Position numbers and translations under genes: made by a program. The notes beneath the pieces are model-generated. The model was not told the DNA's origin and searched no databases. It worked only from the letters and a program-made list of their open reading frames with translations. Shown piece by piece: positions 1 through 6,844 of a stretch of 16,666 bases of DNA. Source of the stretch: Gammaproteobacteria bacterium (GTDB lineage Bacteria; Pseudomonadota; Gammaproteobacteria; SZUA-152); contig JAUWVK010000018.1 of assembly GCA_030617485.1 (NCBI GenBank), forward strand, positions 1 through 16,666. Direction: 5' to 3'. Position 1 is the first letter of the stretch. Each line of letters opens with the position of its first letter.

Positions 1-672
1 GTTGGTACGTTGCGCGCGTGCGGTTTCTTCAATCAAACGTTGATCAAAGAATCGTCTGTTATTGACGCCAGTTAGCGAGTCGGTGAGCCCGACCCGTTTC
101 AGACGTTCAAGGTTGGTAGCATTTTCGAGACAAATGGCCACAATGGTGGCCAGGCGTTGCAGGAAATCCGTAGCAGCGCCTTCAACAAAACGTGAGCCAT
201 CTTCGCTGCCGAGGTTGAGGCTGCCAATAAGATTGCCATAACGCACCAGAGGCAGGAGTGCGATGCTGCGCGGCGTGGTGGTGTTATTGGCAAACAGGAA
301 CCGGTGATCCCTGACATGGTAGTGGCCAAGCTGTGGTTCTGCGGAGATGCCGAATAAATTATCGAGATTATCCAGTTCATGCTGGAAACAGAGTTGTTCC
401 ATTTCTTCCAGTCTTACCCCTTCTTCTTCCAGGATGCGCTGAATTTCGTATTCAGGGTCGTGCAAAACCAGACTGACAACATCAAGTCCAAAGGCGGTGC
501 GATAGTTAAACAGAACACGCTGCACCAGTTCGGTGAGCGAGGCGGTACTGATTAGGCGAAGTTCCTGTTCCTGGAAACGCCGCATCTTTTGTTCGTTTTC
601 ACGAGCCTGACTCAGAAAAGTGTGTAGCTTGCGTCGCAGAATCTGGTTTTCGCGATAAAGATCGTCTGTCAT
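1..672 (-). CDS. DUF484/GAF-like + GGDEF protein, putative diguanylate cyclase (C-terminus cut by window edge)
   Basis: The reading frame is open from the ATG at 672 to the window edge, giving 224 codons. Residues 1-40 are charged and helical, a likely coiled coil. Residues about 40-185 resemble a DUF484/GAF sensor domain: SIALLPLVRYGNLIGSLNLG is followed by a GSEDGSRF segment, the characteristic DUF484 pattern. Residues 196-213 (LTDSLTGVNNRRFFDQRL) are the classic opening of a GGDEF domain. The GG(D/E)EF active site lies beyond the edge, so catalytic competence cannot be judged. No signal peptide or membrane segment is present, so the protein is predicted to be cytoplasmic and, if active, to make c-di-GMP from GTP. 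It starts 18 bases after the stop of the propeller lipoprotein gene, with no clear ribosome binding site, which suggests cotranscription and translational coupling. The family call is confident; activity is inferred. Confidence 0.88.
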   Translation of the reverse strand, partial: MTDDLYRENQILRRKLHTFLSQARENEQKMRRFQEQELRLISTASLTELVQRVLFNYRTAFGLDVVSLVLHDPEYEIQRILEEEGVRLEEMEQLCFQHELDNLDNLFGISAEPQLGHYHVRDHRFLFANNTTTPRSIALLPLVRYGNLIGSLNLGSEDGSRFVEGAATDFLQRLATIVAICLENATNLERLKRVGLTDSLTGVNNRRFFDQRLIEETARAQRTN

Positions 673-690
673 GTTTAGAAAGTAGCAGAT

Positions 691-3600
691 TTAGGGTTCA
701 GTGGGTGGTTTTAAGGAGTTTTTGAGCATGTGTCGCATGGCTTTCAGTGAAGATTTACCCTTGTTCGGGGCTGAAAACTGAACGCTTAAAGCGTTGGGTA
801 GCAATTGTCGCTGGCCGGATGGTGAGGTTGCGAGGATGTGGTATTGGCCAATGGGTAGATTGTCTGGGAGATGGATTTGAATGTCACCCGGTCTATTTGT
901 GGTTGTTGGTAAACCAGCTGAAGGCAATAAAGTGACGGATGCTAAACGTGGCTCCCCGGCAAAAAAGGCAGCGCCCTGGGCTATCTCGAAACGGGTGTGT
1001 TGGCCTGTGGCAGGATAAACAGTGCTTAGACGAGGTGATTTTGGATCACCAATATAAATGGCCATCAGGCCGCTGTGTTTGCCTAGTGCGTATATAGTGC
1101 TCTGTTCCAGTTGCAGGTCAGATAGTGGTTCATGGGTGTGGTATTGGCTTAACAAGGTAAGCCCTTTCAGTGTTTTGCGCCATAGTGTGAGATTTCCATC
1201 TTTGTGTGCAGTTACCACAAAATTATTTTGAGTACGTACCCAGTTTATCCCGCCGGGTATTGTCAGTTGTTTTTTGTTATTTGGTATATTGGGCACTTTA
1301 TTAACGAGCGCCCCACTGTCATCGTGATCCCACCAGACAAGCCCTTGCTCTGTACTCACCCACAAGGCGTTTTCATCTACCCAGAGATCGTTAACCTGCA
1401 TGGGATAACGGCCGAGCTCATAAGGGTGTTGCGGGTCACGAACATCAACCACCATTAATCCCGCCAAACTGTCCTGTATGTAAAGAATTTCATTCCAGGC
1501 TCGTACACGTAACGCCTGGCCAGGTGAGGTTATTTGGCCGATACGTTTGGTATAAAATGGGTCGAGGGCATCCAGTATCATGATGCCGCTTTTACCGGTA
1601 GCCACATAGGCACGGTCTTCGTCCAGCCAGACATCCAGGGCGTTACCGTTAAAATCTACACCAGTGGTCCAGATAGGATTGAGAGGATTTTTGATATCGA
1701 AAATCTGTAACCCGCCGGAGCCACTGGCAGCAAACAGATATTTATTTTTTGATCGCAATTGTTGCAGTGTGTCGCGAGCATGGTACTGGCCAAGGTAAAC
1801 GGGATTCGATGGTTGTTGCACATCTATGGCTTTTAGTCCGCCCCACCAGTCCAATACATACGCGACACCATCTTTGATGTTGACTCCCCAGGCAGCACCA
1901 TCGGTGTCATAACTGCCAATTATTCTTGGTGCTTCCGATTTACTGATGTCAACGATGTGTAAACCGGATTCCCAGCCTGCGATGTAAGCCAGGCCTTCCT
2001 CGAGCGATAAGCCGCGCGCATTACCGGGTATGAGTGTGTGTCCGACCACTTTTGGGTTTTGTGGTTGGCGAATATCGAGAATGTACAGACCTTTGTCGAA
2101 AAAAATGACATAAGCGAGGTTATTTTTTATCAGAACATCTTCGGCCTGACCCCCGGGGTTAAATTGTCCAACAAGTTTTGGCTTGTTTATGTTGCTTGTG
2201 TCGAAGGCCAGCAGACCCGATGTGTCGTCGGCAACGAATACGAAATTTTTAATAACATCTATGCCCCAGGATTTCCCGGGTGTGTTGTAACCGCCGAGTC
2301 GTTTTGGGTGATGTATGTCAGACAAATCAATTATGTGAAAACCACCTCGGTGGTCAGCCAGGTACAGCGTATTGTTGACCAGCTTCATGGTATAGGCGAG
2401 CCCGATCCCCGATAGTGATTCAGGTGCCAGCTCTGATACCCAGCGGGGCTGTTGAGGGTTTTGTATGTTGATGATCTGCAGGCCCTGGTCATCGTCACCG
2501 ACGAGGGCATAGTTGCCAAAAAGAATTACGCCTTTGCTGGAACCAGGGGTGTGGTAGTTAGACAGGTGCTGAATTTTTTTCGGGTCACTTATATCGTAGA
2601 GGTGTAAGCCAGAGAACCAGTCAGCAACATACAGAATGTTATCGCGAATTTGGCCGCGTCGACTGCCTCCCTGGTTGACCCCCTCCGGGGAGATTAATTG
2701 CCTGTTATTACCCGTCATAACAACTCGCAACAAGGTTTTTTCTGTGGCCAGGAGAGCTATGGGTATGGAATTGTGTGAAGACCTGGATACAACTGCTGTC
2801 AAAACTGGGCCTTCGGGTCTAAAGGCAACTCCACTACCTGGCAGTTCAGGATTTGTTATATTAATAGACATGATGCTGCCGTTAGATAGTGCCACGACTA
2901 CATTCTTGTTCTTATTGTTAGAGCTAGAGTTTGATACCGAAAGCCCTGTAATGTTGCTGCGCTTGTTATAACTGCCCAGCCAGTTAAGTTTGCCGTTATG
3001 TTGAACCTGAAAGACAGCAAGTCCACCAGGCCCATCGGCAACTATAGCCAGGTTTTCATGTAGCTGGATACTTTGGGGTATGCCAGATGTTTTATGTAAA
3101 TCGACAAGTTTGGCCGATGTATCAGTTAACTGTATTGAGGCAATACCCTGTGAACCTGCGATTAAGGCATGATTGTTGTGTATAGCAATAGATTTGGTGG
3201 TAACGGGAAGTTTCCAGCGATGCAGTAGCTTTCCGAATGGTTTTCCGATGCTTGAACTGGAAAAATCTATTTCCAGTAGAAAATTGTTTTCTAATAACAG
3301 GTAGGTAGTTTGCTCGCCATGTTGAACATCCAGCGCTGGGCTTGCGGTGGGATAATTAAGACTAATTACCGGTGTTGCTGGCCTGGAAACATCAATTACT
3401 TTTATTCCGTTTTGTTTAAAGGTGATGATGAGCTGTTTGTTTTTATAGGACAGCCTGGTTATGTCTCCATCGATAGAAAGTATTTCCCCTAATATTTTTG
3501 ATTGGCCATTTGTTGTGAATTCTATGATTAGCAGGTCGCTTTGATTTATTTTTCTGGAGCGCGTGGCTACGTAGGTATAGTGATTATCACTCGTAATGGC

Positions 3601-3891
3601 TAGCGGTTGAAATTCAAGGGCCTGTTTGTGGCTGACATAAGGGCCAGCAGGAATGAGTGAAAATTGTGTTTTTTTATGCCAGTTGTTTTCGCCAGTTTTG
3701 GCGGTAAATTTAATGATGTTAGTGACGCCTTGCTGCACTGTGCGGTGAAATGAACCAGGCATTACCGTTGGAGTAGTGCTGTTTTTTTGATTTATTGATG
3801 GGCTGTGAAAGGTGCAGCCGGCCAATACAAACAAACAAATTGCCGGCGTAATGATTAATGCGTAAGCACGCTTAATGAAATGGGGCGCCAC
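691..3891 (-). CDS. Large LVIVD-repeat beta-propeller lipoprotein (about 21 blades) with C-terminal Ig-like domain
   Basis: This 1066-residue protein has a lipoprotein signal peptide ending in LAGC, with lipidated Cys26. The +2 residue is Thr, which suggests the outer membrane. From about residue 100 to 985 I parse some 21 units of about 42 residues. Each has a hydrophobic strand (xxAYVAD), a Gly-Leu turn and an (I/V)xDIxxPxxP strand, the LVIVD pattern. Blades at about 408-830 are the clearest; those at 100-400 and 830-985 are degenerate. Twenty-one blades would fit three seven-bladed propellers. Residues 1000-1040 (LPDNLPIGQYHILATSPSG) look like an IPT/TIG-type Ig-like fold. A binding or scaffold role at the envelope is likely; the ligand is unknown. 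The start is GTG at 3891 without an evident ribosome binding site, chosen because it precedes the signal peptide and no other start codon lies upstream in frame. The gene follows the small lipoprotein gene by 42 bases. Confidence 0.85.
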   Translation of the reverse strand: MAPHFIKRAYALIITPAICLFVLAGCTFHSPSINQKNSTTPTVMPGSFHRTVQQGVTNIIKFTAKTGENNWHKKTQFSLIPAGPYVSHKQALEFQPLAITSDNHYTYVATRSRKINQSDLLIIEFTTNGQSKILGEILSIDGDITRLSYKNKQLIITFKQNGIKVIDVSRPATPVISLNYPTASPALDVQHGEQTTYLLLENNFLLEIDFSSSSIGKPFGKLLHRWKLPVTTKSIAIHNNHALIAGSQGIASIQLTDTSAKLVDLHKTSGIPQSIQLHENLAIVADGPGGLAVFQVQHNGKLNWLGSYNKRSNITGLSVSNSSSNNKNKNVVVALSNGSIMSINITNPELPGSGVAFRPEGPVLTAVVSRSSHNSIPIALLATEKTLLRVVMTGNNRQLISPEGVNQGGSRRGQIRDNILYVADWFSGLHLYDISDPKKIQHLSNYHTPGSSKGVILFGNYALVGDDDQGLQIINIQNPQQPRWVSELAPESLSGIGLAYTMKLVNNTLYLADHRGGFHIIDLSDIHHPKRLGGYNTPGKSWGIDVIKNFVFVADDTSGLLAFDTSNINKPKLVGQFNPGGQAEDVLIKNNLAYVIFFDKGLYILDIRQPQNPKVVGHTLIPGNARGLSLEEGLAYIAGWESGLHIVDISKSEAPRIIGSYDTDGAAWGVNIKDGVAYVLDWWGGLKAIDVQQPSNPVYLGQYHARDTLQQLRSKNKYLFAASGSGGLQIFDIKNPLNPIWTTGVDFNGNALDVWLDEDRAYVATGKSGIMILDALDPFYTKRIGQITSPGQALRVRAWNEILYIQDSLAGLMVVDVRDPQHPYELGRYPMQVNDLWVDENALWVSTEQGLVWWDHDDSGALVNKVPNIPNNKKQLTIPGGINWVRTQNNFVVTAHKDGNLTLWRKTLKGLTLLSQYHTHEPLSDLQLEQSTIYALGKHSGLMAIYIGDPKSPRLSTVYPATGQHTRFEIAQGAAFFAGEPRLASVTLLPSAGLPTTTNRPGDIQIHLPDNLPIGQYHILATSPSGQRQLLPNALSVQFSAPNKGKSSLKAMRHMLKNSLKPPTEP

Positions 3892-3933
3892 TGGAGCTAT
3901 GTTGATAAGGAAATATATATTAAGTAAGAACGT

Positions 3934-4551
3934 TTACTTTAGATAACGTTCTTTTTTATAAATATTTTCTGGTAAGGCGGGGCTTAGGCCGCTAACGGCA
4001 CTGGCCGGTGGTTCCGAAATATTTTTAAGTTCTTCGATAGGCGCATTTCGTGCTTCGTCTGAAGCCCGGGGTTTTTGGGATAAGGTTTTGGCCTTTTCAA
4101 GATTAACGGATTCCGGGTCATAAAAAATACCACGAAATTCTTCATTTATCCGTTTTAAATAGATGAAATATGTTTTCCCCGCTATAAATTTGTATTCACG
4201 TGCGCGCCACACTTCGACTGGATGTGTTTTGTTAATGAATTTGGTTTCATTAAATACTTTCAGCTGGCCTTTGCTGGGTTTAATGCGTAGCAATGTGTAG
4301 CTGCCTTCATCTATGGTTAGTAGAACTTCATCCTGGAATTCAATGCGTATAGTTTCATCAGCAACACCTTTTGGCTTGTATGGCTTGGGGCGAATAAAAT
4401 ACACATAGGAAAATTTTTCAGGACCGCCAGGTTTTATTTCTATGCTGACAACCATGGGGTGTTTGTTGTTGACGGTGGCACAGCCCGCCAATCCTGAAAT
4501 TATGAGTATTGATAAAAATAACAGATATACCCGTCTGTTTGTGATGCTCAT
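3934..4551 (-). CDS. DUF2846-like outer-membrane lipoprotein
   Basis: This 205-residue protein has a short basic N-terminus, a hydrophobic stretch and the lipobox LAGC with Cys24. The +2 residue is Ala, consistent with the outer membrane. Residues about 45-140 follow the DUF2846 outline: a strand YVYFIRP, a short 'vdg'-like strand (IEFQDEVLLTI), a glycine-turn segment (DEGSYTLLRIKPSKGQLKV), and a later strand with aromatic residues (KTYFIYLKR). The last 50 residues are Pro/Ala/Glu-rich and probably disordered. The ATG at 4551 is preceded by GGAG six bases upstream, a good ribosome binding site. It is the first gene of the probable three-gene unit with the propeller lipoprotein and the GGDEF protein. 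The lipoprotein call is firm; the DUF2846 assignment is from pattern memory and moderate. The biochemical function is unknown. Confidence 0.78.
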   Translation of the reverse strand: MSITNRRVYLLFLSILIISGLAGCATVNNKHPMVVSIEIKPGGPEKFSYVYFIRPKPYKPKGVADETIRIEFQDEVLLTIDEGSYTLLRIKPSKGQLKVFNETKFINKTHPVEVWRAREYKFIAGKTYFIYLKRINEEFRGIFYDPESVNLEKAKTLSQKPRASDEARNAPIEELKNISEPPASAVSGLSPALPENIYKKERYLK

Positions 4552-4681
4552 GCCTGACTCCAGTGCTGGTTTATTATTGTTTTGATGCGGTGGTTGTAAG
4601 CTGTCTCAAACACAGCGTCATAAATATTATTTAATTTATTGTGTAAAAATAACACAAAATGACCCGATCCAGAGACAGTTT
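4552..4681 (-). promoter_or_regulatory. Spacer upstream of the lipoprotein-propeller-GGDEF unit, probable promoter region
   Basis: This 130-base AT-rich gap separates the tas stop from the small lipoprotein start, long enough for an independent promoter. On the minus strand a TTTACA lies just upstream of AT-rich sequence with several poor -10 candidates, but no well-spaced pair stands out. It holds a 6-bp inverted repeat with a 7-base loop (TTGTGT at 4639-4644, ACACAA at 4652-4657) and a 7-bp inverted repeat (CTGTCTC at 4601-4607, GAGACAG at 4672-4678) 64 bases apart. No U-tract follows either stem, so I do not call a terminator. Confidence 0.3.
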
Positions 4682-5722
4682 TTATGGTGCAGGGTTTGGG
4701 TGTTTTTGGTGGATAGCGTCTATGCCTTCCAGAATCTCTGCTGTAAGCTCAATTTCTATGCTGGCGAGATTGCTGTGTAGTTGCTCCATGTTTGTTGCAC
4801 CAATAATAGTGCTGGTTAAAAAGGGGCGACTATTAACATAAGCCAATGCCATTTGGTTTGGTTTAAGGCCATGTGTTTTTGCCAGGTCCACATAGGCTTG
4901 TGTCGCCTGTATGGCCTGCGGATTGGTGTATCGTGAAAAGCGCTCGAATAATGTAATTCGTGCTTTTTCCGGCTTTTGTTCTCCCAGGTATTTGCCGCTT
5001 AGCACACCAAAACCCAGTGGAGAATAGGCCAACAAACCACAGTTTTCTTTATGGGATACTTCTGAGAGGCCGATTTCAAAACTGCGGTTGAGCAGGTTGT
5101 AGGGATTCTGGATGCTGACTATGCGCGGTAGATTATATTTTTCCGAGAGCCGTAAAAACTCCATCGCCCCCCAGGGGGTTTCATTGGACAGGCCGATGAA
5201 ACGAATTTTACCCTTTGTGGCCAAATCGGCTAATACACGAAGAGTTTCTTCTATTGGAACAGTGATTTCATCTGCCTGATATTCAAACCCTAATTGGCCG
5301 AAAAAATTGGTATTACGATCTGGCCAATGGAGTTGGTACAGATCAATATAGTCTGTTTGTAAACGTTCAAGACTGCCATTAAGAGCCTGCTCTATGTTGG
5401 TTCGGTCGAGACAGGCATGATCGCCCCTGATGTGTGAAAGCCCATCAGATCGACTGGCTACTTTGCTGGCAAGAATAATTTTTTCGCGATTACCGCGCTT
5501 CTTTATCCAGTTTCCAAGATATTGCTCGGTAAGGGTATAAGTTTCTGCAATAGGCGGCACCGGATACAACTCGGCAGTGTCGATAAAATTAACCCCGGCC
5601 GCCAGGGCAGCATCTAACTGATTGTGTGCTTCAGCCTCAGTATTTTGTTGCCCCCAGGTCATGGTGCCAAGGCAGATCGTACTTACTTCAATACTGGTTT
5701 GGCCTAGTTTGCGATATTGCAT
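4682..5722 (-). CDS. tas: Tas-type NADP(H)-dependent aldo/keto reductase
   Basis: This 346-residue protein aligns along its whole length, from memory, with E. coli Tas (same length class). Shared segments include LGTMTWGQQN near the start, AELYPVPP, YIDLYQLHWP, the block IRFIGLSNET and SIQNPYNLLNRSFE. The aldo/keto reductase tetrad is present: Asp48, Tyr53, Lys87 and His132. It should fold as a cytosolic TIM barrel reducing carbonyls with NADPH. The physiological substrate of Tas is not settled; in E. coli it was found as a suppressor of tyrosine starvation. The ATG at 5722 starts the conserved MQYRKLG and has no obvious ribosome binding site. The gene is probably monocistronic, with a perfect TATAAT about 65 bases upstream and a 130-base gap downstream. 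Family and subfamily are confident; the metabolic role is not. Confidence 0.93.
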   Translation of the reverse strand: MQYRKLGQTSIEVSTICLGTMTWGQQNTEAEAHNQLDAALAAGVNFIDTAELYPVPPIAETYTLTEQYLGNWIKKRGNREKIILASKVASRSDGLSHIRGDHACLDRTNIEQALNGSLERLQTDYIDLYQLHWPDRNTNFFGQLGFEYQADEITVPIEETLRVLADLATKGKIRFIGLSNETPWGAMEFLRLSEKYNLPRIVSIQNPYNLLNRSFEIGLSEVSHKENCGLLAYSPLGFGVLSGKYLGEQKPEKARITLFERFSRYTNPQAIQATQAYVDLAKTHGLKPNQMALAYVNSRPFLTSTIIGATNMEQLHSNLASIEIELTAEILEGIDAIHQKHPNPAP

Positions 5723-5786
5723 GATGTGGTGCTGTTTTAACGTTTAATGGGTTTTAGGGTTAGCTATTCAAAATAATTTAGTTTTA

Positions 5787-5792
5787 ATTATA
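5787..5792 (-). promoter_or_regulatory. Candidate -10 element (TATAAT) for tas
   Basis: A perfect TATAAT reads on the minus strand 65 bases upstream of the tas ATG. No convincing -35 hexamer sits 16-18 bases further upstream (CACCGG or TCACCG there), and no TGn extension is present. The call rests on the -10 match and the position in the divergent spacer. Confidence 0.35.
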
Positions 5793-5950
5793 CCGCGAAA
5801 ATAAAGTTACCGGTGAAGGCATTATGGCAATGTTGGTCTTGATTCGGTGGGCTAATAGGCTCAATCTTCGCTGAGCGGCTGCGAGGCGTATTCTGAAGTC
5901 TCAAAATATGATGCGTTCGTCTGCTGTTTATATTATTAACGGATTGTATG

Positions 5951-5955
5951 GGAGG
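5951..5955 (+). promoter_or_regulatory. Strong Shine-Dalgarno (GGAGG) that sets the PhnD-like start
   Basis: GGAGG lies seven bases before the ATG at 5963. The earlier in-frame ATG at 5948 overlaps this motif's upstream side and has no ribosome binding site of its own. This decides for the shorter product, which also gives a cleaner signal peptide. Confidence 0.8.
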
Positions 5956-5962
5956 TATTAAG

Positions 5963-6808
5963 ATGCAAGGTTCAGTATACAAGCGTACCCGTATTGTTGT
6001 TCTGTCTTTGTTTCTCTCAACAGGATTTCTTGTTCAAAACACCGTATCAGCAGATTTGATTCTGACCGCTCCGCCCAGGGAGTCTGTAGAGGACGGTAAA
6101 AAATTGTATGAGCCGCTTGCTGAAACTCTCAGTCAACTGACGGGAGAAAAAGTTATCTACCAGCACCCGGTCGATTGGCACAACTACCAGAAGCGATTGC
6201 AAAACGATGAGTTTGATATCGTTTTTGATGGCCCCCATTTTGCCGCCTGGAGAATGTCATCACTAAAAGCGAAACCTTTAGTCCGATTACCAGGAAATCT
6301 ACGCTTTGTATTAGTGATTCGGGGAGAAGATAAAGAAATTACTGAGCCAAAACATCTTGTTGGAAAAACCATATGTACATTACCGTCGCCCAATCTTGGT
6401 GCGTTGACATTGTATTCCATGTTTCCAAATCCGGTGTTGCAACCCGAGTTCAGGCAAGTTAGTGGTGGTTTTAAACGGGTAACAAAAAAATTACTGGCAG
6501 GTGAATGTCGGGGTGCGATATTACGCAGCTCATTCTTTTACAAAAAATTACCTGAAAATGAGCGCGATAGTATGTTGGTGTTAAAGAAAAGCGATCCGAT
6601 TATTAATCAGGGTATAACTGTGAGCACGCGTGTGGGACAGAAATCTCAGTCCAAAATGTTAAAAGCGCTAACAACGTCCAGGGGTAAGCAAGCGATGGGA
6701 GCTATATTGGACAGGTTTTCTGGCGAGGCTAATGCATTTGTGCCGGCGCGCGATGAAGAGTATGTCGGTAAAAATTTGCTGTATGACAATACAGTTTTTG
6801 GATGGTAA
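5963..6808 (+). CDS. PhnD-like periplasmic substrate-binding protein (phosphate/phosphonate-type SBP family)
   Basis: This 281-residue protein has a Sec signal peptide: basic residues 7-10, a hydrophobic core at about 11-24, and a VSA cleavage site after Ala30. The mature part starts with a strand (LILTAPPRES) and continues with YEPLAETLSQLTG, HNYQKRLQNDEFDIVFDGPH and, later, GKTICTLPSPNLGALTL, the layout of the PF12974 phosphonate-binding family. Cys138 and Cys182 could form a periplasmic disulfide. No permease or ATPase gene lies nearby, so it is an orphan binding protein. It may serve a remote ABC transporter or present a ligand to a sensor, and the ligand need not be a phosphonate. The start at 5963 is set by GGAGG seven bases upstream. 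It converges with the acyl-CoA synthetase gene, leaving a 36-base gap without a visible terminator. The family call is good; the ligand is unknown. Confidence 0.82.
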   Translation: MQGSVYKRTRIVVLSLFLSTGFLVQNTVSADLILTAPPRESVEDGKKLYEPLAETLSQLTGEKVIYQHPVDWHNYQKRLQNDEFDIVFDGPHFAAWRMSSLKAKPLVRLPGNLRFVLVIRGEDKEITEPKHLVGKTICTLPSPNLGALTLYSMFPNPVLQPEFRQVSGGFKRVTKKLLAGECRGAILRSSFFYKKLPENERDSMLVLKKSDPIINQGITVSTRVGQKSQSKMLKALTTSRGKQAMGAILDRFSGEANAFVPARDEEYVGKNLLYDNTVFGW

Positions 6809-6844
6809 GTATTGTTAGTTTATTTTGGTTAGTAGCAGGGTTGC

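Larger units (their letters stand above)
5723..5962. promoter_or_regulatory. Divergent spacer between tas and the PhnD-like gene
   Basis: The 240 bases between the two divergent starts should carry both promoters. For the plus-strand gene a TATGAT at 5907-5912 is a possible -10 but lacks a good -35. I see no strong hairpin, repeat or RNA gene in it. The minus-strand open frame across 5788-5982 is a chance shadow. Confidence 0.4.

Noticed and set aside
99..380. 93-codon minus-strand open frame
   Set aside because: It lies in another frame inside the DUF484/GGDEF gene, whose family motifs are continuous through it.
4639..4657. Hairpin TTGTGT/ACACAA as a tas terminator
   Set aside because: The stem has only six AT-rich pairs and no T-run follows on the minus strand.
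5948..5962. Upstream ATG at 5948 as start of the PhnD-like gene
   Set aside because: The GGAGG at 5951-5955 is correctly spaced for 5963 and would lie inside the coding region if 5948 were used.
5788..5982. 64-codon minus-strand open frame in the tas/PhnD-like spacer
   Set aside because: It has no ribosome binding site, no recognisable domain, and overlaps the start and signal peptide of the PhnD-like gene.
6809..6844. Bidirectional terminator in the convergent gap
   Set aside because: The 36 bases contain no stem of useful length.
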